Positions 1 through 11,327 of a stretch of 64,000 nucleotides of DNA are shown here, piece after piece. The first letter of the stretch is position 1; every line of letters begins with the position of its first letter. Source of the stretch: Wuchereria bancrofti (lineage: Eukaryota > Nematoda > Chromadorea > Rhabditida > Onchocercidae); assembly GCA_005281725.1 (NCBI GenBank), contig SSBO01000007.1, positions 4,622,031 to 4,686,030 on the forward strand, written 5' to 3'. A program made the translations under genes and the position numbers. The notes under the pieces are model-generated. The model saw only the letters and a list, made by a program, of their open reading frames with translations. It ran no database searches and was not told the origin of the DNA.

Positions 1-398
1 GCATGCCCTCAATGTACTAATGTATTTCAACAGGAACAGTTGTTGAAAAATCATCAGCGACTGATATGTCAGGGTTGTGATTCAGTGTTCAAATTGGTGC
101 AAACCCATTACCAATGTCGAGCCTGTAATGCAAAATTTGGTGCACAGGTTGGTTCTCCTTTTATTTCATTCTATGACTCCCTTAAAAAGATATCTGAAAC
201 TCTCAAGAATCAGTGATGGAGTTATCCTCAAGAAGTTATGATGGAGTTACTTTTTGCTATTTCTGCAAATTTTACTCACCAGTGTTTTCAGACAACAATA
301 TGACTATCTTTTTCAAATTTCAGACCGAATTTCGAGTTCACTGTGATACGCTGGAACATCAGGCTGCACGTGAAGTATTTCTCGGTAGAACAGTTTAA
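1..398 (+). CDS. C2H2-type zinc-finger protein, C-terminal two exons (5' partial)
   Basis: Reading frame 1 is open from the first base to 147, where a GT donor follows in phase 0. An acceptor (TTTCAG, AG at 322-323) opens the last exon at 324, which ends at the TAA at 396-398. The joined tail of about 73 residues is rich in Cys/His pairs: a CPQC knuckle followed by an NHQR histidine helix, a CQGC knuckle, and a CRAC knuckle whose finger spans the exon junction and is completed by HC and EH residues. This is the pattern of C2H2-like zinc fingers, so a nuclear nucleic-acid-binding protein is likely. It ends 24 residues after the splice junction. The rest of the gene lies left of the window, so I cannot assign it to a named family. 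The splice join and zinc-finger character are seen directly; any role in transcription is inference. Confidence 0.7.
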
Positions 399-3300
399 TC
401 TATATTCATGATACTCGTCGTCTACTACAAACTCAGAAATTTCAATGGACCGGTAAACATTCGTTCGCCAAATGCTCGTTTGTTTATTTATCCAGAAGTA
501 TTCTCAAACAAAAATCTTTCATTCCAATTACGGTTTCACACTTCGGTTTTTAATTTCTATGATTTTTTAAATTGTTGCTTCTAAAATTAAGATTTTCCGC
601 ATGTTCGCTTACATTTACAAGAGCATTTCTTATTATTGTGCACAGCTAGTTTAGCATTTTTTCATATGATAATGATTGTTGTTACCGTTATTTCCAATCT
701 TAATACGCAGTAATAGCTTTCTTCGGTTAGCAATAATTATTTTCATTGAAATGACTCAATAACTTTTGTGTATTAATTTCTAAAATTTTTGTGCTCCATG
801 TACAGTATATATGTTTCATCATCACTTTAACTGAATATATTTTTACAGTAATTGAAAATTTGAATAGAGAAGTTCTACTGAATTTAATTTTGAATCAAAT
901 TTTTAAAAATTCAGTTTTTACAATTCTTAAGTTATTGAATTCATTCACTTGAGATTTCAAACTAATACTGTCAGTTGCAACTTCAGACTTGAGTTTAAAT
1001 TGGAATAAAATTTTAATTAGAATTGAAGCATCAGATCGGTAATATAAATCAGTTTTTTTTTTTTTTGCAATAGAAAGGGGAACCCAGCGTCGGTTTCAAG
1101 TAGTAGCCCGCAGTTTTTTTGAATTGGAGTCTGATTTCACATAAGCTAGTTTCCAATTAATATTTCATAAAAATTCAAAATGCACTTGAAAAAGGAAAAA
1201 TAATATGCGACGAATGATTGATAAAGAAAACATTGATTTGTTAGTATGTAAATATTAAAATAATATTGATTTTCACTAGTGTTTTCAGTCACATCGTTTC
1301 GATGCAATTACACATTGATAAATCAGTTTACTGACTTGTTCCGTGAGCTTTAACTTAGTTTTAAGCTTATATCATCAGCAACCAGTTGCTGTTCTAAGGT
1401 CCAGCCTAATAATCTTTATTCCTACTTTTGAGAAAGTTTTCGTTTGTAAAAAATTCACATTTGGAATTTTTAAAATCATTGCTGTTCTGTGATTTGGATC
1501 TCTTGTTCTATCAGCGTCATCATTGTCATCATCTACTTTATTAATTTTTTGAAACATACTCATCTCGTGTTTATTTTGCTAGTTTCATGCTTCTCTGGTG
1601 GTTTTCCTTTTTTGTTATTTTATGTTTTTGTATCTGTTCTTTATTAAGAATAATGCTCGCTCGCCTCACCTATCCTTTTTGCAAATTGGTAGCCAAGTTA
1701 TTTTTTCCCAGGAAATCTTACTCAGTTAGAACGTAATACTCATCTTGGCCATTTAAATAAATTGTCGCGAATGTATGCTCGAAAATAACACATGCTTGGG
1801 CTGTTTAAATTGTTATTTAACCAAACTCATCATGAACGATAAAATTTCACTAAGCGTTAACTCTTCAGGTCACATATGTCGGATAGGCTTAGGATTTTAA
1901 ATGCACTGTTCTTTCTCTTGCTTCAAAGAACGTAGTCTGAAAAAAATGCTATTGTTTTTTTTAATTTGTCAGCGGCTTACCTGTCAATTCATAAATGTAA
2001 AACGATGGAAATATTTTTTTATACATCAGTGGAAAAATTATTGATTGTTAGGACATGTTTTGGCTTAAGATCACCTGTGAATCCGCCATCCGCTGATTCA
2101 AAATCGATAATGGACCTGAGGACAGATGGATCTTTCCATCTTGTTAATGTCTAACAACCTGAACTTGTTTATATTAGGCATTATTGCATGAATCTGAAAT
2201 AATAGTTTAGCGTAGGGAAATTCAACGTCCTCTTACCTACTCCTTTCCATCTCTATCTGTTTCGTGTGAGTAAGCCGCTGTTTGTTATCATTTTTACTTT
2301 CTTTTGTAGCAATAAATTAGTCAGAGCGTTGTTGCCTTATGAAACAGTGTAGTGCATTCGAAATTTGATGTTCTTCATAAATTTCATGAAAATTTATCTA
2401 TTTATTCTATGTGACTGCATCTTCCACAATGTCCAGATGATCCGTTCTTGCTTCCGGTTCTTCATTTTTTAGCTTTTGTTGTGTTCCTGAATGTTTTGTC
2501 TTCCAACCGGAAAAGAGTTTTGCTATGTCTTCTATGTAATTCTGCATAGTTTGACACATTTACTATTTCGATATCTCACTACTTTGAAAATATTATCGGA
2601 AGATACTTTCATTTTAAGCAAAACATTTCCAGAATTTCTGTATTTCGCTAATTTTTAATGATAATAATTTTGAAGGCAAATCAGACCTTTATTTCGTCGA
2701 ATCTCCGTCTAATTATTAAACATGAAGCTTCTTCCGAACATCTTTTCTACTTAAATCTCCGAAAAAAAATCTTTCCGATATATCTTTGCCATTTGATTGT
2801 TTTTTATTTGCTAAATGTTATGCTGTTAAGTAAATGTTTTTTGAAATCATAAATGTGATATGGTTGTTGATGATTCATTACTACAGAAAAGTTGAAAGAG
2901 AAAAAGAAGCAAAAAGGAAAGCATTTTGAAAGGAAGGGTCGATAAGTTCAGCCTATCGATATTATGAAAGCTGCAACCTTCTGCTGGATTACACCTGCAC
3001 TGTGAAGGAATTAATTCTGTGGATCGTTTTTCTTTCGATTTACTCTTTGCAACGCGGTCCGGCATTTGAAATTTCAAGATGGTTTCATTTCTTTTACCAC
3101 TCAAAGTTCAAGTGGATTTTGGATTTACACTTCCACTTGAGATATGTAAGTACTACGACAGTAATTGTTTTCCACGTGGAATATTGGTTTTTTGGTTGAA
3201 TTAAGCGTAGAGTTTAGTCATACCTGTTTCGCTGACAATTTCGTCTTTTTGGAGCAGAAAATCAAAAGAATCTTTTTTGGGGGGAACTCAAAGATAATCA

Positions 3301-4119
3301 CTTTGTTTACTTACGTGATCCCACACAGTTTTGTTGCCTAATATCTTAAAAATTCGATGTATTGGGTTTCGTTATAGAATATTGGTAGAATTGCTGGAAC
3401 ATATATCTCGGATTCAATGCTACAACAGTGTTTTGAGATGAATTTTTAATATCGAAATGAATTATCAAGAAATGAGGGTCACATGACTTCACGAAAAAGC
3501 TTATAATAAGCGAAAAGCAGCAGAAAGGGTTATATCAAGTATTGGTTTCTGTTTTACCAAACACTTTCTCAACTCATAAAATTTTTCCTCCAGTACTTTG
3601 TTTTTTATTTATCTTATATTTGTGTATTTATTTATAAACTGAAATAAGATGATGACTAAGCGCTTTTCAGCTCAATCATATAAATTTACAGATATAAACA
3701 TCCAAAAGCAATAATACGATAACGAAGAAAATCGATCTTCCAAATTTCGTAAAATGATAGATGAAAATCCATATGTTAGTAGCAAACTAATTTTATTAAC
3801 ATGCCTTATCACTTTTAGCTAAGCTTAACTTCTTACGTGTTTCTTTTAGCTGAGACAAATCTCTCTCCTTTGGACAGAAAGACAATAATCTTCTTTTGGA
3901 TTTCAGGCGCACATGGAACCAACTTTGCTGCTCAACAACTCGATAGCGAATCACTCTGAGTCTTATTCAATCTTCTTTTCACGTCGATTTTCTTCAATGG
4001 TTTCATACTTTATGCTAAGCATGTTTTTCTTGTCAAAAAATCCCTTTCATTGCAAAATACAAAGTAATCGCTAAAAATGCAACATTAATAACAAACACGC
4101 ATTATATTTCAAAACAATC

Positions 4120-4183
4120 TTTTATTCAACAATAAATAAAACTTTATTGCTGAATAAAATTAATTCAACAATTTTGAATTAAT
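4120..4183. repeat. Two adjacent inverted repeats with AATAAA on both strands
   Basis: The 17 bases at 4120-4136 and 4143-4159 are reverse complements of one another with one mismatch, separated by a 6-base spacer. Immediately after, ATTAATTC at 4159-4166 pairs with GAATTAAT at 4176-4183 across a 9-base loop. The first hairpin carries AATAAA at 4131 and 4152 and its reverse complement TTTATT at 4121 and 4143, so it could act as a two-way polyadenylation region, or it could be a relic of a small inverted-repeat element. The pairing is read directly; the function is not known. Confidence 0.6.
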
Positions 4184-4241
4184 TCAAGAGAAAAGGGAAA
4201 AGTGGAGAGAAATATCAAATAGAAAAGCCGCTGTTACATAT

Positions 4242-4531
4242 CTTCATAAGAGCTTGAATAGCCTTAACTAGAAAAGAAAATTCTGAATTAGTCAGTGAAT
4301 ATAATTGTTTAAAAACAAAGAAGTTCAAATATGTGAAACTGTGGAAGAAATGAACGAAACAATTGCAGACCTTAAAATACGAAAAAGAAAAGAAAAATAC
4401 TTTCTTTCATAAATTTATGAACTATTCACTTCATCATTTTTCAGCTCTTCATTTATTTCATTGAACATATCCGATGAATCAGTTCGGGATCTGTGATGGT
4501 ATAGTCAGCTTCATAAGCGCTTCAATAGTCT
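4242..4531. repeat. Diverged 23-bp direct repeat (two copies, possible third)
   Basis: Positions 4242-4264 and 4509-4531 share 20 of 23 bases (core CTTCATAAG, then GCTT, then AATAG). A weaker relative lies near 4709-4728. On the minus strand each of the first two copies follows an acceptor-like CTAG or TTAG and reads a short open frame containing the residues ALMK before a stop. This may be a duplicated short minus-strand exon or simply a small dispersed repeat. Confidence 0.4.
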
Positions 4532-6506
4532 AATGCAAATGTAAAATTGTTCTAAAACCTTGCGTATCTTATTAGTAAAACCTTGTTATGCTGGAATATT
4601 CTTGAAATAACATTCAAATATTAGAATTAACTTTGTTCGATTACTTGAAATCGAAGTATGAATCATCAAACTTCAAATCACATAAAATAATCCACTAGAA
4701 ACGATTCCTATAAGAAGTTTCAATAGCGGGAGGTATTCTCTTTTCTTTTTTGATGCAACACTTGTACTCATCATCGGTCACATCGTATCTACCTCACTCA
4801 AACGACTGTTTAGTCATCAGTCATGTTCACTACATATCATTCCAGATGTTAATGAAATGATACAAACATCGAAGCAATAGATTAAAGAAAAAAAATTCCT
4901 TTTTTGCTCTCATTCCTATTTTTGAAAGATTTCCACCTAACGGATGTGATGATAACACGCAAAACTGGTTGTTAGAATTAGCTTGATTAGAATTAAAACT
5001 GTTAAATTAATTTTATAACTTTATATCATTCAAGAACAGTTATTACTTGTGATATGATGATGTGAATGATAAGTCGTCATCGTTGTAGCTGTCATCATTA
5101 TGACAAACGTCCCTGCATTTTATTCAAACGTCTCCTAATATTACTTCAAAAACTGAAGAAAGACACATTTGGAAGTAAATATAATCAATGGCAGGACTGC
5201 ACGGTACCGAAGCTAATTATTTCAAGATTGAAGCGCGATTAAGCTGCTCAGCAAAAAGTTCATTACAATGGCAGATCGATATTAGGGAAAATGTTGAAGA
5301 ATAAAAAGCAACCGCTTACGTCAAAATTCGTCACAAAATTATATTAGAGTGTCAATTCTATGTATTTTATCATTTCATTATTGCGTACTTTCCAGCTGCA
5401 AATTTATAGTATCAAACTTATTTTGCGGTACTTTTCTCCATGTTCTATCTTTTTTGCTACGTTTACCACAGTTATTTTGTAAAACAACTTCAAAATTGAT
5501 AGCATTTAAAGACAGTAAAACTTGTGTTGCCACGCATTTACTCATTCCTCACTCAACAAAATTTGTCCAGAAAGGATTGAGAAAATATCTTGGAATCTCA
5601 TAAGTTTCATTACATCTATGTCATGATAGCACAAAAAGTAACACAGTGATACTTAATAATGGGTGTAGTTGATCTACTGGGATTGCTTGGCATTTTACGT
5701 ATTGCCGGGGTGTTAAGGTTCTCTTTGTTTATAATCTAGGGAGTGTCAATACTTTTTCTTCTTGAACTGCGTCAATAACTATTCGTGACGAACATAAGTG
5801 ATGGATACTTCTATCGTCCATACCAGCACATCTACTTCATACATCATGATGCTTTGGCATTACGTTACGTGTCTCCACGTCTTGAAAACTAAGGTGCTGC
5901 ATGAGGGGATTAAAGTAGATTTGTTGAGATGAAAACCTTTATTATGCTTGTGTTAGAATTTTTTCTTGATTTCTCTCAGTTTCAACGTAAAAAGTTTATG
6001 GGGGATTAGCTCTTTCGTGGATTTGTAAGAATAGTTTGGGTTTCGGTTGAGAGATGAAGAGATGAGAAAAGATTACATTGAACAGACTGTGCTTAAAAAA
6101 ACCTAACTTAAAGCATAAATGCTTAAGTTTTTATAGACATGTTTTCCTAACTTTCAGACGAATCACTTACCTGAGTACGGCAAATGTAGCTATTAGACAG
6201 AGAAATAAGAGAACTAAAGGCTATACTGGTAATAGCAGAAGTTGTGGAATAGTATCATTTCAGGGTAACTCACAGGACTACTGCAGATGCACGCAATCGA
6301 AATGATCCACGAACAATGCATAGAGAATGCTACAGTGATAAAACATTTTACTGACACACAACTTGTTGATTTTTAGTGTTATTATCAATGTTAGATAGTG
6401 ACTGATTTAAGTTTCAGCTTTGCTGCGATGTGTTATTCTCACATCGATACTGTATAATTATTAGGGGATTGTATCGCATGTATTATATTTTTTTCTATTT
6501 CTGAAA

Positions 6507-8112
6507 ATGCCGAAGAAATTCTCTGGTGAAAATACGAAAGCAGTGGCAGCAAGAGCTCGTAGGGAAGCTGCGAAGAAAGAAGAAGCGGAGAGAAAGAAGA
6601 AAGCCGAAGAAGATGCATATTGGCAAGATGATGATAAGAACGTTACTCGTAAGCAGCGAAAGGTTGTTTTATTGTTTGTTGATTTATGGGACTAATTCCT
6701 CTTTCAGGATTTCGCAAAACTATCAATCATCACATTTTTTTCTTTTTTTTTGCACTAGTTGTTACAGAAAATGTCGGTCAGGGAACTAATAGGAATTTAC
6801 TCCAATTATTGTTATTTGGAAATGAATTTATAATTTTTTAAACTTCAGGAAGAAGCAGAACGCAAACGTATGGAAACCTTACAGAGGAAGCATGAAAATC
6901 GGGCGGCACATGATGAGGAAATGAAAGCACTATCGGGGAAAACAGTCGGGTCATCCAAGGTTCTTTTCATCCAGAGGAAATTACTCTTATGAAATTCCGA
7001 AAAACCAAGAACCAACAATGCATTATTTATTAATTATTTATTATTGCTTACTAATCTTAAGATACCCATTCTTTTTGCTCAAATGCCATTATTAAAAAGT
7101 ATAAAAGTACTTAAGATTTATTTCCTGAAGTATCTGAACAATGTTGTATGTTCAGATCAGAGACGTTTTAGAATACTGGCTGGTCAAGTAGATTAACTAG
7201 GATGGTTCTACATAGTATTTTTCTTGTAGAAGGTCGTGAATACCGGCAGATTTCAGATCACACAAGCAGCAATTGAAGCTAATAAGCGTGCTGAAGAAGA
7301 ACGAAAACGTGAAGGAGAAAGAGAACGCTTACTGAAAGAACAACGTATAGAAGCCAGTGAGGGTGAAATTGAAGAAAATGTTAACCAGCTGGAGGTATTT
7401 TTTGAAATACTTTTAGTGTTTTACTGATGCAGTCTTTTTTTGACCAGGCCTTACTTTTTTTACTTTCTTTAAGCCAATTCCATGTCTGTTTTTCACAGAT
7501 AGTATTTTCATTTGTATTTTGTGCGCATCATTTATTTGACAGTCGATCGATGTTATAACATTTTTTTTTTATTTTGGCGTTATTGCTGCATAAAAAACTT
7601 TAGTCATGATTTATATTGCTATAGGTGGAAGGTAAAACTGCTCGTACTGTCGCGGAAGCAATTAATATATTGTCTCTACGCAAGCCAGCCATCGATAAGC
7701 ATCCTGAAAAAAGGGTAAAAGCCGCCTACCAGGTTATTCCGATTGTTTTCGGATTCATTATACTAAAAAAAAATCTATATTAGATAGCAAGCGATGAATT
7801 GCGAGAAAGCTGTTGTAATTTGAACAGTTACATTTAAAATTAACAAGTAATTTCTAAATTTTTGGTGCAAATTTTGCTAACCGTGGTAAATATCTTTTTT
7901 TCTTTAATAAATAAAAATTTTTCGATTAATATCTTTTTTCTGTTCACTTCTTTCTTATTTATTTTTAGGAATTTGAAGAAAAAATGTTACCGCGTCTGAA
8001 AGAAGAATACCCTACATATCGCCTTTCACAGCTGAAGCAAGTTTTAAAGAAACAGTGGCAGAAATCTCCTGAAAATCCTCTAAATCAAAGAATTTTAGAA
8101 ATCATTCAGTAA
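6507..8112 (+). CDS. CCDC124: CCDC124 homologue, ribosome-associated coiled-coil protein
   Basis: Five exons join in phase 0: 6507-6662, 6849-6959, 7230-7394, 7625-7732 and 7969-8112, giving 227 residues, close to the 223 of human CCDC124. The protein begins MPKKFSGENTKAVAARARR, almost the family N-terminus, then a highly charged Lys/Glu coiled-coil (about residues 15-90), the conserved block with EENVNQLE, a TARTVAEAI segment, and a C-terminal region ending RLSQLKQVLKKQW and a final PENPLNQR motif. Family members (yeast Lso1/Lso2, human CCDC124) bind the ribosome, occupy the mRNA channel and tRNA sites of idle 80S particles and aid recovery from dormancy; that role is taken from the family. 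The start is the only Met giving the conserved N-terminus. An AATAAA lies 22 bases after the stop. At the third acceptor, an alternative AG three bases downstream would drop one Lys. Confidence 0.93.
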
Positions 8113-8487
8113 TCTGTATAATTCTTTAGCCTTAATAAATTCTTTTCGACATGTTCGGACTTGTTTTTTGTTGAAGTTCGTTATCTACACTTGCTTATTG
8201 TTCCAAATCAGTAGGGTGTATGAGACCTTACATTTTAACTTGTATTTAATATAATGTGTTTCAATACACTAGTACCTGATATTTCTATGTTTGCAATACT
8301 TTTTAAGTTTCTTGATATGTCAGAAGTTAATTTCTTTTAGTGTGTTAAAAGATTTCAATATGTTGAAAGTTATAAAATATGCGAAAATTTGGTATGCTAG
8401 AAGTTATTTATTACCAGCATAATAATATAATTATCCTGATATATCTTGAAATGTATTAATTCAGATTTAGGAATATTTCATTTCACA
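8113..8487. other. Spacer between CCDC124 and UBL7 genes
   Basis: 375 bases between the stop of the upstream gene and the next ATG. It contains AATAAA at 8134-8139 and, at its right end, two acceptor-like sites (TTCAG at 8460-8464 and ATTTAG at 8465-8470) 17-23 bases before the next start codon. This arrangement fits a poly(A) site followed by a spliced-leader acceptor, as in nematode operons. Nothing else is recognised. Confidence 0.5.
8134..8139 (+). terminator. Polyadenylation signal of CCDC124
   Basis: A canonical AATAAA hexamer 22 bases past the TAA of the CCDC124 reading frame, followed by T-rich sequence. The position is close to the stop, which is common for compact nematode 3' ends. 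Confidence 0.65.
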
Positions 8488-10308
8488 ATGGTGAAGGTTT
8501 GGCTTGCTGAATCTGGAGCTGTTTGTATGCCGCGTTCATTTGGTCTGGAGAAGTATGTGAAGGAAATATTAGATGACTTCGTGAGTGATCCAGTGAAGCG
8601 CTCAAAATGCCGTATGTTCTTGTTGCGAGAAGTGTTCCTGATAAACGGCATAAATTTTATTGGTTCCGGGACAACCCTTATTGCTCGTTTCAAATAAGGA
8701 TATAACTAGATAAATTACAAATTACAGATTTGGTATTTCTTGGGGAAGTGTTGGCAGAAGACATCAGATTAAGCGATGTGAAAAATATGAAAGATAAGTA
8801 CACACTACATGTGATGGTCCGTTCCACATCAGATCCTATGCCAAAGTTACAGCTGGATAACAAGAAATTGCTGGAATGTAGAGAAAAATTTCAGTTCCTG
8901 CGAGCTTCCAAACGCAGTCGTGAGAAGGGAAATTTTTCATTTTCTCTGTTTCCGTTTGAGACAAATTCGTTCATTCCTTGATTTGTTCCACGTCATGAAT
9001 TTTCCGAAGTCCTGAAGCTAGTAGCTTTTTTTATGAACCTTTGTAGATAGTCCCTTTCACCACTGATATCGTGATTTTGTTTTGCGGGAGGAAAACATAG
9101 TAATATGCGCTTATTTTATTTGAGAAACAAATTCAAACGAAGCATTTATCAAAATTACTAAGATTATTAGCAATAACATAATCTCTGTTTGTAGATAATT
9201 GATGAAATGAATAGAAACGATTTCATGGAAGGTCTGCTAAAAGAATTTCCGCTTCTGAAAAAAGATCGAATGGCACTAATAGTGGCTAAAGACTTTATTC
9301 TATCAGGCGCCATGATTATGGGAAAGCAGAATATGGAGGAAGCCTTTCTTCACGATCATCCGGTATTCGCTTATTTTACCAGCAACAGTAAAACACTGGG
9401 AGCATAGGAGTATAGTCACTTCTTTAATAGCAATAAATTTATTATGTAATGTTTTACTATTATTTTCATGATGGGAAGGACATCTGCAGATATTAGTAGA
9501 AGTAATACATTATTGGTTACGCGGTGTTAGTGTACCACCCAGGATGTCTCATTCTGGTTCAAGCGCTTCGATATCAGACAATCCAACACCAGCTTCTGGA
9601 CAAAGTGGTTATGCACCCATTGTAACTCCAGAAATGTTGCAAGAGGTACGGTTTACTATTGAAGATGTTATTATTCATTCACGTTCTGAAAAAACTTTCA
9701 ACCATAATTTGTCCATCGAGAAATTAACAAAGACATGTTCACACCACTAACGATGAAAGTTTAATTTGGTAAGAACTATCGATTTATTTCATGGTGGTGA
9801 AGTCCAAAATTGTTTCATTTCGTATCACCTTCAAGTTTGTATAATTTCTCAAGCATTATAATTAGTTTATATTTGTCAGCTACTACAGCTGGCTTAGGGC
9901 TAATAATATGCCCTTGAAGATAGCATCTCAGTGTTTGAAGTATAGATATCGAAACTCTGTTGAAGTTTTATTTGATTTACAAGTTTTCGGAAATCTGATG
10001 AAAAAATTCATTTTCAGGCAGTTGCTCAGGCAATAAGAAATGTAGGAGGAAATAGAACCAGTCAGGGACTCTCATCGTCTTCGACATCATCGTCTCGAAA
10101 TTCTCATTATTTCCCCGGTACACTTTCAGCATCTGGCTCTACACAATTTACTTCGCAAATGGCCCAGTTGGCTGATTTTGGTTTCACAAACACGGAAGAA
10201 AATAGGCGAATTCTTGAAGAAACTGGTGGGAATGTTGAACAGGCGCTAGAATTATTGATTGCTTTACGAGAATCAGTTATGGATTTAGAAGATATGTCAG
10301 ATAGTTGA
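8488..10308 (+). CDS. UBL7: UBL7-like protein (ubiquitin-like domain plus C-terminal UBA)
   Basis: Exons: 8488-8611, 8728 to about 8919, 9195-9362, 9490-9645 and 10018-10308, about 310 residues. The N-terminal part (residues 1-75) has a ubiquitin-like pattern including the strand VFLGEVLAED and the DKYTLHVMVR strand. The middle resembles the helical UBL7 region (KEFPLLKKDRMALIVAKDF, then HPILVEVIHYWL across the exon 3-4 join). A Ser-rich linker leads to a UBA domain with the sequence ADFGFTNTEENRRILEETGG and NVEQALELLI before the stop. UBL7/BMSC-UbP proteins bind ubiquitin chains through the UBA; their cellular role is poorly defined. Start choice: first Met after acceptor-like ATTTAG. Oddity: the best donor of exon 2 (GTGAGA at 8920) leaves phase 1, but exon 3 needs phase 0, so a micro-exon or another boundary is missing from this model; a possible 11-base exon lies near 9010. 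Confidence 0.83.
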
Positions 10309-11327
10309 TATGTTAATGTTATCTTCAGGGACTTAACGAACTTTTTGGCTCGAAAACTTCGTTTTTGAATTAAGAAATTATTGTGTGATCAAGCAGGAAG
10401 ACTAGTGTATGTTTCATAAGTTAGAACAGGAAGTTTTTTCTTTCCACATCCCTTTTCTTTCAAGATATAAATTTTTTAAGTAGGTCTTTTTCAAAGTATG
10501 TGTATGGCTTTCAACAAATGTATGGTCTATATTTACATTTATCTTACAAAACATTTAGATTTCATGTAGTAGCATTCAGATTTTGTATTATTGCCATTTT
10601 CTTATTTTCTACTAGTAGGCTGGTGAATTATCGAAAATCACTCATCAATTATCAAGATAATTGATTTAGCAGTAAATGCTATTTATTGATATTTCTTATT
10701 GATCTTACTGATTCGCAGCAGTTATTTATATTAAAAATACCAAACAATACACAACATTTTTAGTTAGTCCTTAATATTTCGAGACCTGTGTTTCCTTGCT
10801 TGCTGAGTAGTAATTCATTTGATAGTACAAGCGTAAATGTCCTAATGAAATTGAAGAGCTTCTTTATTTCGGACGCAGTTATTAACCATTTAGATTTTAC
10901 TACTCTTCTGACAAAAGATTTGTAAGATTCGCTGACATTCTTTATGTAAACATGAATTTCAAAATACATAATTATGTGTTATAATGGTGGTTTCTGTACC
11001 TTCAGAAAATGGAAATTCATTGTTTTTGGGAGTTTAAATTTCAGTGTGTTGCATAAATAGTTTCTTACGTGTTGAACAGTAATGCATTCGTTATCTGCTT
11101 ATTTGTCACTGTACAAATGTTTTGAAGTTAGTTGATGTTTAATATTTCGAGGTCGCAGCTTAGTATTATCTTTTTCGCCATTTCTCTTCCATCATTCCTT
11201 CCCCGCAATTCCTTTCACCTCAGTTGTCGTTTTGTAAGTCAAAAATGCATTTGAATTCAAAAATCGTAAAAATAAAGAAAATTGGTGTACAACATATTTG
11301 CTGCTTTTTCCTAACTTTTAGCAAAAT
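10309..11327. other. Spacer between UBL7 and RPP38 genes
   Basis: About 1 kb of AT-rich sequence, presumably UBL7 3' UTR followed by an outron. A minus-strand open frame at 10760-10969 has no homology that I recognise. The right end carries a pyrimidine-rich stretch with TTTTAG ending at 11321, six bases before the RPP38 start codon. Confidence 0.5.

Larger units (their letters stand above)
399..6506. other. Intergenic region, about 6.1 kb, no supportable gene
   Basis: AT-rich sequence with many stops in all frames. The longest open frames are 60-85 codons, lack paired splice sites with compatible phase, and resemble no family I know. It contains the 3' flank of the zinc-finger gene on the left and presumably the promoter of the CCDC124 gene on the right. 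Structured elements are two adjacent inverted repeats at 4120-4183 and a diverged 23-bp direct repeat at 4242-4264 and 4509-4531. A gene made only of short exons, particularly on the minus strand at 4.2-6 kb, cannot be excluded. Confidence 0.55.

Noticed and set aside
2847..3104. 85-codon minus-strand open frame with Leu/Phe-rich end, and overlapping plus-strand frame at 3002-3199
   Set aside because: Overlap of two frames on opposite strands, no splice partners and no family resemblance; likely chance.
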